From positions 124,001 to 188,000 of the forward strand of contig FWXP01000004.1 of the NCBI GenBank assembly GCA_900176545.1: a stretch of DNA of 64,000 nucleotides. Reading direction: 5' to 3'. The number at the start of each line of letters is the position of its first letter. Position 1 is the stretch's first letter. The stretch is from Oscillospiraceae bacterium (lineage in GTDB: Bacteria > Bacillota > Clostridia > Saccharofermentanales > Saccharofermentanaceae). Of the stretch, positions 17,385 to 26,963 are shown piece after piece. The notes beneath the pieces are model-generated. The model was given only the letters and a program-made list of their open reading frames with translations, was not told the origin of the DNA and ran no database searches. A program made the translations under genes and the position numbers.

Positions 17385-18158
17385 TTACTTTCCGATGATG
17401 GTAACGTCAGCACCGAACCACTCTTCGGATATCTTCGCGAGAGTTCCGTCAGCGGCCATCTCTTCGAGTGTAGCCTGAACATCGTCACGAAGTGCTTCAT
17501 TGCCGAGAGCAAAGCCTACGCCGTACTCCTCACTGGCAACTGCTTCGTCCAATACCTTGAAGTCCTTGCCTGAAGTCTGGATCTCGTATCTTGCTACGAT
17601 CTCATCCATTACGATGGCATCTACTGCGCCGGACTCCAGTTCCATCATGGCATTAAGGTAGCTGTCTACTTCGATAAGGTCAGCGAACGTATCCGTAAGT
17701 TCGGGATTCTCTTCGAGGGCAGCAAGTCCGGAGGAATCCTTCTGAACTGCTACTACCTTATCTGCGAGATCGCCCAGAGTAGCGATATCCGAATCGGATC
17801 TTACAACTACTACCTGATCGTTCTCCATATATGCTTCAGTCCATGTATACTGATCCTCACGGCCGCTTATGGTAAAGCCGTTCCAGATGCAGTCTATATT
17901 GCCTGACTTGAGTTCCTGATCTTTAGCGTCCCAGGAGATAGGCTGAGCTACGAACTCATATCCGAGCCTGTTAGCTACTTCCTCTGCAAGGTCGAGGTCG
18001 AATCCGGTATAGGAACCGTCATCTGCGATAAATCCCATGGGAGGGAACTCTGCATCAAAGCCTACAACGAATTTCTTGTCCTGCTTCTTGCCGCCGCAGG
18101 ATGCGAGGGAAGCAGCCATCATCACGGTACACATTACCGCCGCTATTATCTTCTTCAT
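17385..18158 (-). CDS. Amino-acid ABC transporter substrate-binding lipoprotein
   Basis: Extracytoplasmic solute-binding protein of family 3, 257 residues. The signal peptide MKKIIAAVMCTVMMAASLASC has a lipobox ending at Cys21. The mature part starts with KKFVVGFDAEFPPMGFIADDGSYTGFDLDLAEEVA, the classic polar amino acid binding signature. It is monocistronic, with its own terminator, and lies 3.3 kb from the co-directional permease and ATPase genes (12695-14134). It probably serves that transporter. Confidence 0.9.
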   Translation of the reverse strand: MKKIIAAVMCTVMMAASLASCGGKKQDKKFVVGFDAEFPPMGFIADDGSYTGFDLDLAEEVANRLGYEFVAQPISWDAKDQELKSGNIDCIWNGFTISGREDQYTWTEAYMENDQVVVVRSDSDIATLGDLADKVVAVQKDSSGLAALEENPELTDTFADLIEVDSYLNAMMELESGAVDAIVMDEIVARYEIQTSGKDFKVLDEAVASEEYGVGFALGNEALRDDVQATLEEMAADGTLAKISEEWFGADVTIIGK

Positions 18159-18193
18159 AACAATTCACCTCTTATGTATAAAATACGGTTCCC

Positions 18194-18208
18194 ATTATAA
18201 GGTATAAT
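18194..18208. promoter_or_regulatory. Back-to-back -10 boxes of the divergent promoters
   Basis: TATAAT on the plus strand (18203-18208) faces fprA, and TATAAT on the minus strand (18194-18199) faces the binding-protein gene. The two promoters overlap, so their use is probably mutually exclusive. The -35 boxes are weak on both strands. Confidence 0.5.
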
Positions 18209-18255
18209 CAGTTGTGGAACAAACGAAATACGGCATATTAAGGAGACCTTAAAAG

Positions 18256-19437
18256 ATGTTTAATATAAAGAACATAACTGACAGCATCATCTACGTAGGA
18301 GCTAATGACAGAAAGTGCGATATCTTCGAGGGAACATATCCGGTCCCGGACGGTATGGCTTATAACTCCTACCTTATAAAAGATGAGAAGACAGTTCTCA
18401 TGGATACTGTCGATAAGGCTGTGGCAGAAGTGTTCTACGATAACCTGAAGGCAGCACTCTCCGGAAGGGACCTGGACTATGTTGTGGTCCAGCATATGGA
18501 GCCCGACCACTCTGCTACATTGGCGGGCGTTCTTCTTCGTTATCCTTCCGCTAAGATCGTTACCAACGCCAAGACAGTTCCTATCATGAAGCAGTTCTTC
18601 GATATGGAGATCGACTCCAGAGTGGAGATCGTAAAGGAAGGCGACGTGCTCTCGGTAGGTTCGCACGAATTGACTTTCGTTATGGCTCCAATGGTTCACT
18701 GGCCCGAAGTAATGCTTACTTACGATAAGAAGGATAAAGTTTTATTCTCTGCGGATGCTTTCGGCTCTTTCGGAGCATTGAACGGCAATCTTTTCATGGA
18801 TCCTTCAGAGTATGTCACATATAAAAGCGAAGCAAGAAGGTACTACACGAATATCGTAGGAAAGTACGGAGCTCAGGTAGCTGCAGTATTAGCGAAAGCC
18901 GCATCACTCGATATAGACATAATAGCTCCTCTTCACGGATGTGTGTGGAGGGAAGGCAAGGAGCAGATCCTTGATTCTTATAAAGCATGGAGCTCCTTTG
19001 AAGCTGAGGAAGACGGTGTAGCGATAATCTATGGCTCCGTCTACGGCGGAAGCGCATTGGTAGCTGACATCATTGCTTCTAAATGTGATGCGAAAGGCTA
19101 TAAGACGGAAGTTATCGACGTTACTTCCAAGCACACTTCCTACTCTGTGGCAGCAGCATGGCGCTATTCAAAGATAGTCCTTGTAACGCCTACCATAGAC
19201 GGCGGTGTCTTCAGCAGGATGGAAAATACCGTGTCGGCACTTGTGGCACATAACCTTCAGAAGAGGAAGATCGCCATCGTAGATAACGGCACATGGGCTG
19301 CGACTGCCGGCAAGGCCATAAGAGCATCCTTCGAGAAATGCAAGGACATAGAGATAGTAGAAACCTCTTTCTCATTTAAGTCCAGGCTTAAGCAGGAGGA
19401 GCTCTCCAAGGTCGATGAACTGGTCGACAGCCTTTGA
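18256..19437 (+). CDS. fprA: A-type flavoprotein, diiron oxygen/NO reductase
   Basis: Flavodiiron protein that reduces O2 to water or NO to N2O, an oxygen-protection enzyme of strict anaerobes. The metallo-beta-lactamase-like domain carries the iron ligands HMEPDH at residues 80-85. The C-terminal flavodoxin domain begins near residue 256 with AIIYGSVYGGSALVADIIA as the FMN loop. At 393 residues it is of normal length, with no rubredoxin domain, so a separate electron donor is needed. AAGGAG precedes the ATG, and a divergent promoter lies upstream. Confidence 0.95.
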   Translation: MFNIKNITDSIIYVGANDRKCDIFEGTYPVPDGMAYNSYLIKDEKTVLMDTVDKAVAEVFYDNLKAALSGRDLDYVVVQHMEPDHSATLAGVLLRYPSAKIVTNAKTVPIMKQFFDMEIDSRVEIVKEGDVLSVGSHELTFVMAPMVHWPEVMLTYDKKDKVLFSADAFGSFGALNGNLFMDPSEYVTYKSEARRYYTNIVGKYGAQVAAVLAKAASLDIDIIAPLHGCVWREGKEQILDSYKAWSSFEAEEDGVAIIYGSVYGGSALVADIIASKCDAKGYKTEVIDVTSKHTSYSVAAAWRYSKIVLVTPTIDGGVFSRMENTVSALVAHNLQKRKIAIVDNGTWAATAGKAIRASFEKCKDIEIVETSFSFKSRLKQEELSKVDELVDSL

Positions 19438-19465
19438 GATAAGGGCATTTGAGAGACTTGAAGTG

Positions 19466-19495
19466 TTGACATCTGCGCGTACGCGTGGTTATAAT
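19466..19495 (+). promoter_or_regulatory. ilvB promoter with embedded palindrome
   Basis: TTGACA (19466-19471) and TATAAT (19490-19495) are 18 bp apart. The spacer holds GCGCGTACGCGTG (19475-19487) with a perfect 10-bp palindrome CGCGTACGCG. An almost identical element abuts the ilvD -10 box at 26912-26924. Confidence 0.8.
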
Positions 19496-19506
19496 AACTT
19501 TTACAA

Positions 19507-19785
19507 GCGTTGAAGGGAATAAAGATACACTCCCGCGCATACAGAGAGTCGGCGGTCGCTGCGAGCCGATTGCGTAAGTGTAATGATAAGTCCTCCCGGA
19601 GCTGCCGGTTGAACGTATAAGATACGAGTAGATCAGGTCGGGACCTCCCGTTACAGAGGATCGTGTTGATAGACATGAACAGAGTGGGTTATATGACCAA
19701 GAAGAGTGGTACCGCGGGATATATATTTTTCTCGTCTCTTTCACAACAGGATTACGGTTTTCCTTTTGTGGCGGAGGCTTTTTTA
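19507..19785 (+). ncRNA. T-box riboswitch, probably tRNA(Ile)-sensing
   Basis: The 5' leader of ilvBNC carries the diagnostic T-box sequence AGAGTGGTACCGCGGGA (about 19704-19720) and, upstream, a Stem I region with AGAGAG and distal-loop elements. The likely specifier after GAGTAG is ATC (19632-19634), an isoleucine codon. Uncharged tRNA would stabilise an antiterminator; otherwise a terminator forms before the T run at 19779-19784. The specifier is read from the usual flank and is less certain than the T-box itself. The leader fills most of the gap between fprA and ilvB. Confidence 0.9.
19738..19784 (+). terminator. T-box-controlled terminator before ilvB
   Basis: The arms CACAACAGGA and TCCTTTTGTG pair with one mismatch around a short loop, are followed by GCGGAGG, and end in TTTTTT. 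It is the conditional terminator of the T-box leader. Confidence 0.7.
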
Positions 19786-19820
19786 TTGCCCTTAAGGAGA
19801 CGGGAACGGAGGTAAGACAT

Positions 19821-21484
19821 ATGAGATTAAGCGGAGCTGAGATCGTCGTAGAGACACTGATCGAGCAGGGCATCAAGACAATTTTCGGATACCCCGGAGG
19901 AACAGTCATCGACATCTACGATCAGCTTTACAGGAACAGTGACAGGATCGAGCATATCCTTGCTGCTCACGAGCAGGGCGCTGCACATGCGGCAGACGGT
20001 TATGCGAGGGCATCAGGTGAGGTCGGCGTCGTCCTTGCTACTTCGGGCCCCGGTGCAACTAACCTCGTAACGGGTATCGCTAATGCTTATCTTGATTCCG
20101 TACCTATGCTGGCTATTACCGGTAACGTACCTAACAGCCTTATAGGAAGGGACTCCTTCCAGGAGATAGACATTACGGGAATTACACTTCCCATTACTAA
20201 GCATAATTTCTTCGTACACAGGGTAGAGGATCTTGCCGATACTCTGAGAGAAGCTATAAGGATCGCAAAGTCCGGAAGGCCCGGCCCCGTACTTGTAGAT
20301 ATCCCCAAGGATGTACAGGGTGCAAAGTGCGAATTTATCAGTGCTAAGCCCGTAGAGAAGAAGGGCGGAGTTCCCGCTGATGACGCGGATGTAGCTAAGG
20401 CAGCATCCATGATCGCAGAAGCAGGAAGACCTTTTATCTACTTCGGAGGCGGTGCAGTAAGAGCGGGCGCAGGTGAGCTTATAGCTAAGCTTGCCGATAA
20501 GATCGATGCTTATATCGGATGCTCCATGATGGGCTTGTCCGAAGTGCCCGTATCCAATAAGAGATTCCTCGGTATGCAGGGTATGCACGGACATTACGCA
20601 TCTTCCAAGGCAATGGCTAAGTCTGATCTTATTATCGGCGTAGGCGTAAGATTCTCTGATCGTGCTACCGGTAATACTTCCAAGTTCTCCGCAGGAGCAA
20701 GGAAGATCCAGATCGATATCGATTCCGCCGAGCTCGGCAAGAATGTCGACATCAACCTTGGTGCAGCTTGCGATATCTGTGATTTCTTAACTAAGCTTAT
20801 CGATAAGGTCGAAGCTAAGCAGCTTCCTAACTGGGAAGCCAAGATAGAGAAGCTTAAAGGTCAGGAAGCAGAGCAGGAGTTCACGGATTTCCTTCCTGCA
20901 GATGCCGTAAGAGCAGTATCCGAGATCGTTACTCCCGATACGGAGATCGCAACAGACGTTGGTCAGCACCAGATGTGGGTAGCTCAGTACTTCGGCTTCG
21001 AAGGCAAGAGAACATGGATCTCCTCGGGCGGACTCGGAACCATGGGATTCGGTATGGGTGCCGCTATCGGTTCATCCTACGGATCAGGCAAGAGAACAGT
21101 CCTCTTCACGGGTGACGGTTCCTTCGGAATGAACTTAAATGAGCTTGCTACTGCAGTTACTTATAATGTTCCTCTTACGATCGTCCTTTTTAATAACGGC
21201 GTTCTCGGAATGGTAAGACAGTGGCAGACATTGTTCTATGACAAGAAGTATTCCAATACGACTCTTAACAGGAAGACTGACTTCGTCGCTCTTGCTGAGA
21301 GCTTCGGTGCCAAGGGTTATCGTGCGAACGATCTTGAGAGCTTCAAGAAGGCTTTCGCCGATGCATATTCTCAGGAAGGTCCCACTCTTATAGATCTTAC
21401 TATCGACAAGGATCTTAAGGTACTTCCCATGATGAGACCCGGCGGAACTTTCGATAAGCTTATAATCGGAGAGGAGGCAGAGGA

Positions 21485-21488
<4 letters not shown>
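19821..21488 (+). CDS. ilvB: Acetolactate synthase, large (catalytic) subunit
   Basis: Thiamine-diphosphate enzyme that joins two pyruvates, or pyruvate and 2-oxobutyrate, in branched-chain amino acid synthesis. The N-terminal domain has LAAHEQGAAHAADGYARASG with the catalytic Glu, then SGPGATNL. The C-terminal TPP motif starts GDGSFGMNLNELATAV and runs to the Asn pair. At 555 residues it has family length. GGAGG precedes the ATG, and the stop overlaps ilvN. It is under T-box control. Confidence 0.97.
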
Positions 21489-23040
<1,552 letters not shown>

Positions 23041-23067
23041 TCACTATTCCTTTAGGAGTTAGGAGTA

Positions 23068-23104
23068 AGACCTCTCGGGACATGGCTTCCCGGGAGGTCT
23101 TTTG
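23068..23104 (+). terminator. Terminator after ilvC
   Basis: The stem AGACCTCtCGGGA/TCCCGGGAGGTCT (one wobble) is followed by TTTT. A closely similar hairpin with the same right arm lies at 25616-25647. Confidence 0.9.
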
Positions 23105-23121
23105 TGTGTTCGTGTTCGGGT

Positions 23122-23356
23122 GTCGCTTGGCTTGTCGCTCGTGAGCGGCTTTGAAGCGACAACGCGAGCGACATTGGGCAAAAGTCGCTGATCCTGTCGT
23201 TCTAAGGAAGGTTTTGAGCGACATCTCGAGATAGTCTCCACCCATGTCTCCGATTCGCTGAAGTGGAGACAGAGGTGGAGACAAAACAGGCATTATTAGC
23301 CCAATCTTTCTCCGGCCCTGTCTCCATTTTTCAAATATGGAGACACGAGTGGAGAC
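23122..23356. repeat. Array of four phased palindromic hexamer units
   Basis: Most of the 419-bp gap between ilvC and the next gene is a regular array with no credible open frame. Each unit has two hexamers 12 bp apart, then their complements 12 bp apart. Unit 1: GTCGCT at 23122 and 23134, AGCGAC at 23155 and 23167. Unit 2: 23184, 23196 (one mismatch), 23217, and a degenerate fourth. Unit 3: GTCTCC at 23234 and 23246, GGAGAC at 23265 and 23277. Unit 4: 23308 (one mismatch), 23320, 23339, 23351. Each could form a nested hairpin in RNA or a set of protein half-sites. Function unknown. Confidence 0.8.
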
Positions 23357-23385
23357 GGGGTCCGATACGATCGTCTAAAATTTAT

Positions 23386-23422
23386 TTGACGAGCGTCCTG
23401 ACCTGTGCTATCTTGAAGATAG
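23386..23422 (+). promoter_or_regulatory. Promoter with operator-like palindrome before 23460
   Basis: TTGACG (23386-23391) and TATCTT (23409-23414) are 17 bp apart. The 15-bp palindrome CTATCTTgAAGATAG (23408-23422) covers the -10 box, a position suited to a repressor. Confidence 0.6.
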
Positions 23423-23459
23423 TTTGATAGTCAAAGTATTATGAAGGGAGGGACTTCAT

Positions 23460-24476
23460 ATGCATGATGAGACTAGAGAAGAAAAGCCATTGGGATTATT
23501 TGGGATATTAGGATCGATACTTTACTATCTGAGCTTCTTGCCCTACCTCTATTGTGTATACTTTGCGGTCAAGGGGATCAGCGTATTCTTCGGATTCCTG
23601 GACTATAGCGGAACTTTGTACGGGATCAAGGCCGTGATCTACAGCGGCATGATGCTCACCGTGATCCCCGTCCTGCCTGCGTGCCTTCTGTATCAGATAC
23701 TGTTCGGAGTACTCTATCTTCGTGTGCGCCCTAAGAATGTAAGACGACCCGCCGCAATATACGCATGTATATTTGCAGCTCTGATCGCTATTCCTTGTCT
23801 TGTCTATTGGGGAAGAGAAAAGGTCTATACGGTAACGGCAGGGTCTGAAGTCAGAGCATTTCTTGAAGATAAGTACGGAGAACAGTTCGCCAAGGAGTCA
23901 AAGATCGTTCTCGAGTCCATGGAGGATGAGGAATTCTGCGTTTATACTTCAGTTCTGCCTGACAAAGTATCCTTCGTGGTAAGACGTGACAGAAATACTC
24001 ACGAGTTCGACGACCACAATGACCTGATGCGTGCTTTCGCCAATAACAACGAAGGTTTCACCGAATCTCTGAACACCTATCTCGATGAGATATATGGTCT
24101 CCCCGATAATGCTCACATAAGTGCCGAGTGCATATCCTTAGACTTCGGAGATTACAGGGATGGAGATGATTATTCCGATCTTATAAGGAACGCCGAATAC
24201 ACGGTTTATTCAATAGATATGGAACCTGAGAACATCGATCAGGAAAGCCTTGAGGAACTAACCTATGAGATATGGGAAAGATATGTCCCGAAGTTCGGAA
24301 GTTCCGTAGATGAATGCCTCATGGTATACATATACGATGACGGCACAAGGGTCGCGGAGATACAGATACTGCAGGCATCGTTCGAAGATAACGGAATACC
24401 TGTGGGATATATTGACGCTTATGAAAATATAGAGTCTTCATGTGAGATAGAGGATGAGATCTTCTATCTAGTGTGA
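23460..24476 (+). CDS. Membrane protein of unknown function
   Basis: A 338-residue protein that I do not assign to a family. Residues about 14-125 contain about four hydrophobic segments (around 14-45, 55-88 and 104-118), and the remaining 210 residues form an acidic, probably extracytoplasmic domain. GGGAGGG precedes the ATG. Its stop overlaps the start region of the next lipoprotein gene, so the two are probably co-transcribed from the promoter at 23386. Confidence 0.75.
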   Translation: MHDETREEKPLGLFGILGSILYYLSFLPYLYCVYFAVKGISVFFGFLDYSGTLYGIKAVIYSGMMLTVIPVLPACLLYQILFGVLYLRVRPKNVRRPAAIYACIFAALIAIPCLVYWGREKVYTVTAGSEVRAFLEDKYGEQFAKESKIVLESMEDEEFCVYTSVLPDKVSFVVRRDRNTHEFDDHNDLMRAFANNNEGFTESLNTYLDEIYGLPDNAHISAECISLDFGDYRDGDDYSDLIRNAEYTVYSIDMEPENIDQESLEELTYEIWERYVPKFGSSVDECLMVYIYDDGTRVAEIQILQASFEDNGIPVGYIDAYENIESSCEIEDEIFYLV

Positions 24477-24490
24477 TAAGGGGGATAGTT

Positions 24491-25609
24491 ATGAAGAAGA
24501 GAACAATGATCGCTCTGCTGACAGCGGCATCTTTGCTGGTGTCCTGCTCCAAGACAGCACCGACAGAGACCACGACGGAAGGTACAACGACAGAAGCGAC
24601 CACCGCGGAAGAGACTACTGCGGCATGTGAGACTTCTGAAACAACAGAGACGACTCCTACACCTTCACCAACGCCTGAGCCGACACCTGTTCCGACTCTC
24701 CAGGGCGATATCCGGACAGAAGGACCCGAACAGTACGACATGTTCATGGCTAAGATCGATGAGATAGAAGCTTCGGCTCCGGGGCAGTATGAATATCAGT
24801 TCTCTATTGACAGGAACAGCTGTATCCTGACTGTTTACGACGGGACGACTAAGGTCATGTATGTGATATCCGATGGCGAAATAACCGAATATGTTTCGGA
24901 AGTTCAACATGACTATAGTTTTGATCCCTATCTGTCATACGAAGATATAAGATCGATCCCCTTTCTTTGCGATACTCGTTTCTCCTTCGATACGTTAGGG
25001 GAGGAAAGAGTAGAGTTTAATTCCCCGGTTGCGGATGTAGTTGACAGTGTGCCTGACGGTATGTATTTCGGAAGTCTTGTAGGATTGAGCTCGGACGGAA
25101 CATCTGCTCTTATCGTCGCGGGAACTCCAATATCTTTCGACCGTGATGAGATCCTGTCACTGGATGTTGGAGATCCTATCGGATTTATGGACTTTACTGT
25201 TGCTGATATTCAGGTTAATGAGGAGTACGATTATGTTCAGATCGACCTCAGCTCCGAGTCGTATGATATCGGAAACCTTCATCTTACCAATAACCCGTAT
25301 ATCGACGGTTCCGAGCTTTATCTTTGCGAGGACAGCAGAGACTGGATGCTGCAAGATGCGTTGATCGTTCAGGTTTCCGTGTCACCTTCGGTAGAACTCG
25401 GAGGCAACTATGAGAATATGCTCTATGGTCCTGACGGGTATGAGCCCGAGGATCTGGTAATAACGGGTAATGCCCTACTTGATTCAGGCTATTGGGCGTT
25501 GCTTGATCCATCTTATGGAAGTAACGGATGGATCAGCTGCAGCGGCGGACTGGAACCTGTGGTGATAGAGAACGGTCAGATAATTTATATGGCGATCGGA
25601 TACAGATGA
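24491..25609 (+). CDS. Lipoprotein, paralogue of the 25769 product
   Basis: Predicted lipoprotein of 372 residues. Signal peptide MKKRTMIALLTAASLLVSC, then a Thr/Glu/Pro linker of about 50 residues. The folded part shares a clear block with the next protein (SLVGLSSDGTSALIVAG, PISFDRDEILSLDVGDPIG), so the two arose by duplication. An in-frame GTG at 24473 is rejected: AAGGGGGA lies just before ATG 24491 and the signal peptide starts there. Function unknown; probably cell-surface. Confidence 0.8.
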   Translation: MKKRTMIALLTAASLLVSCSKTAPTETTTEGTTTEATTAEETTAACETSETTETTPTPSPTPEPTPVPTLQGDIRTEGPEQYDMFMAKIDEIEASAPGQYEYQFSIDRNSCILTVYDGTTKVMYVISDGEITEYVSEVQHDYSFDPYLSYEDIRSIPFLCDTRFSFDTLGEERVEFNSPVADVVDSVPDGMYFGSLVGLSSDGTSALIVAGTPISFDRDEILSLDVGDPIGFMDFTVADIQVNEEYDYVQIDLSSESYDIGNLHLTNNPYIDGSELYLCEDSRDWMLQDALIVQVSVSPSVELGGNYENMLYGPDGYEPEDLVITGNALLDSGYWALLDPSYGSNGWISCSGGLEPVVIENGQIIYMAIGYR

Positions 25610-25615
25610 TAAAAG

Positions 25616-25647
25616 GACCTCTCAGGACGGATTCCCGGGAGGTCTTT
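25616..25647 (+). terminator. Terminator between the paralogous lipoprotein genes
   Basis: GACCTCTCAGGA pairs with TCCCGGGAGGTC with one mismatch and one wobble, followed by TTTT. It resembles the ilvC terminator strongly in sequence. Confidence 0.85.
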
Positions 25648-25711
25648 TGTATGTTGATTCTCCGAGGTACTCTCCACTTGATCGCTGAGGGAGAGTAAGG
25701 TGTAGAGTTCA

Positions 25712-25737
25712 TGCAACCTTCGAATCTGACTTCCGTC
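25712..25737 (+). promoter_or_regulatory. ECF-type promoter before the 25769 lipoprotein
   Basis: TGCAAC (25712-25717) and CGTC (25734-25737) are 16 bp apart, identical in boxes and spacing to 11025-11050. Upstream, an ACTCTCC/GGAGAGT inverted repeat (25669-25696) may be a further site. Confidence 0.55.
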
Positions 25738-25768
25738 TTTATGGATGTAGACGAAAGGAGTACGAACA

Positions 25769-26806
25769 ATGAAAAAAGCAATTACAACGATCATTTCATC
25801 AGCACTTGTATTATCGATGACGGCAGGATGCGCTGAGCCGGAGCCTTCAGAGAATCCTACTACCACGACAACGAACATCACCATAGGTGATACGGATCCT
25901 GTAGCGGATCTCGGAGATGAGGGGGCAGAGCAGTATGAGAAGTTCATGGAAAAGGCAACTGAGATCAACGTATCTGATCCTTTGGCTCTTTTTACGATAA
26001 GGGGAGAATATGATACCGACAGGGAAGACGCGTTCTATGTCCTCTCAGTGTATACGGAGGAAGAAGTGACTGACTACGTTCTCATCGACGGAGAGTGGGA
26101 AGTTTATGACGGACCTGTCTCACATAACTACGAATCAGCATATTCATATGAAGAGTTCATCAATATGCCCTATATCACGAATTATGATTATTTCATGTAT
26201 AATCCCATGTTCTCGGACGGGTTACTGGAGTCGGTCAGCGCGAGATATGTTGACGGCATAGACGATGGTACCTGGTACGGAAATCTCATGGCTGTATCCG
26301 AAGACGGATCACAGGCTCTGATCATGGTAGGAGAGCCAATATCCTTCGACCGCGATGCGATACTCGGTATGGATATCGGTGATGCTATCGGATACGGAGA
26401 AGCAACTATCACGAATGTGACCATCGAGGAGGATGAGGATTATACTCAGGTGGATATCGACTTTGCGGATATGTCATGGATGGAGCTTACATCACTGCCT
26501 AACGGTGATCCTGACAGGCTCTACATGAGGGATTACAGCGGAACACTGTACTTTGAGGAGATGGTACTCGTCGTAGTTCCCATATCGCCTGACTGCGAAG
26601 CAACGGGCTATGTAGGACTTAGCGATGAGGAATACGATGACTATAGTTCTCAAGATCCTACAGGAAGTGCATTCCTTGATTCCGAGCTGTGGTATCAGGT
26701 TTCCAACTCGGATTCAACGAGAAGGAACAACGGCTGGATCACAGCCTGGAGAGATGCGGAGCCTGTCGTCATAGAAAACGGCGAGATAGTAAGCCTTAAT
26801 TTCTAA
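25769..26806 (+). CDS. Lipoprotein, paralogue of the 24491 product
   Basis: Predicted lipoprotein of 345 residues with signal peptide MKKAITTIISSALVLSMTAGC and a short Thr-rich linker. The central block (NLMAVSEDGSQALIMVG, PISFDRDAILGMDIGDAIG) aligns with the preceding protein, and both end with an N-G-W-I segment followed by EPVVIENG. AAAGGAG precedes the ATG. Unlike its paralogue it has its own ECF-like promoter, so the pair may be differently controlled. Function unknown. Confidence 0.8.
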   Translation: MKKAITTIISSALVLSMTAGCAEPEPSENPTTTTTNITIGDTDPVADLGDEGAEQYEKFMEKATEINVSDPLALFTIRGEYDTDREDAFYVLSVYTEEEVTDYVLIDGEWEVYDGPVSHNYESAYSYEEFINMPYITNYDYFMYNPMFSDGLLESVSARYVDGIDDGTWYGNLMAVSEDGSQALIMVGEPISFDRDAILGMDIGDAIGYGEATITNVTIEEDEDYTQVDIDFADMSWMELTSLPNGDPDRLYMRDYSGTLYFEEMVLVVVPISPDCEATGYVGLSDEEYDDYSSQDPTGSAFLDSELWYQVSNSDSTRRNNGWITAWRDAEPVVIENGEIVSLNF

Positions 26807-26829
26807 GATAACGGAACCGGTACACGGAC

Positions 26830-26867
26830 CGGCACACAAGGTAAAATACTTTGTGTGCCGTTTTTTG
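26830..26867 (+). terminator. Terminator before ilvD
   Basis: The stem CGGCACACAAg/cTTTGTGTGCCG (26830-26860) is followed by TTTTTT. It ends the 25769 transcript. Confidence 0.9.
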
Positions 26868-26911
26868 TGAGAAAACGTTAAATATCGGGAATGTATCGGG
26901 AAGTGCCTCGC

Positions 26912-26931
26912 GCGCGTATGCGTGTTATAAT
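26912..26931 (+). promoter_or_regulatory. ilvD promoter with the ilvB-like palindromic element
   Basis: GCGCGTATGCGTG (26912-26924) abuts TATAAT (26926-26931), which is preceded by TGT and so is an extended -10. There is no good -35 box. The element matches 12 of 13 bases of that in the ilvB promoter. No T-box is present here. Confidence 0.65.
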
Positions 26932-26963
26932 AATAAAAGTTTTTTTGAAAGAAGGTACTTTCC

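Noticed and set aside
23122-23356. Possible CRISPR array in the ilvC downstream gap
   Set aside because: The repeats are six-base words in inverted pairs with 12-bp phasing; there are no 24-37 bp repeats with unique spacers, and no cas genes lie in the window.
26870-26900. Catabolite-response (cre) site before ilvD
   Set aside because: AAAACGTTAAA resembles part of a cre but lacks the flanking TG and CA of the consensus.
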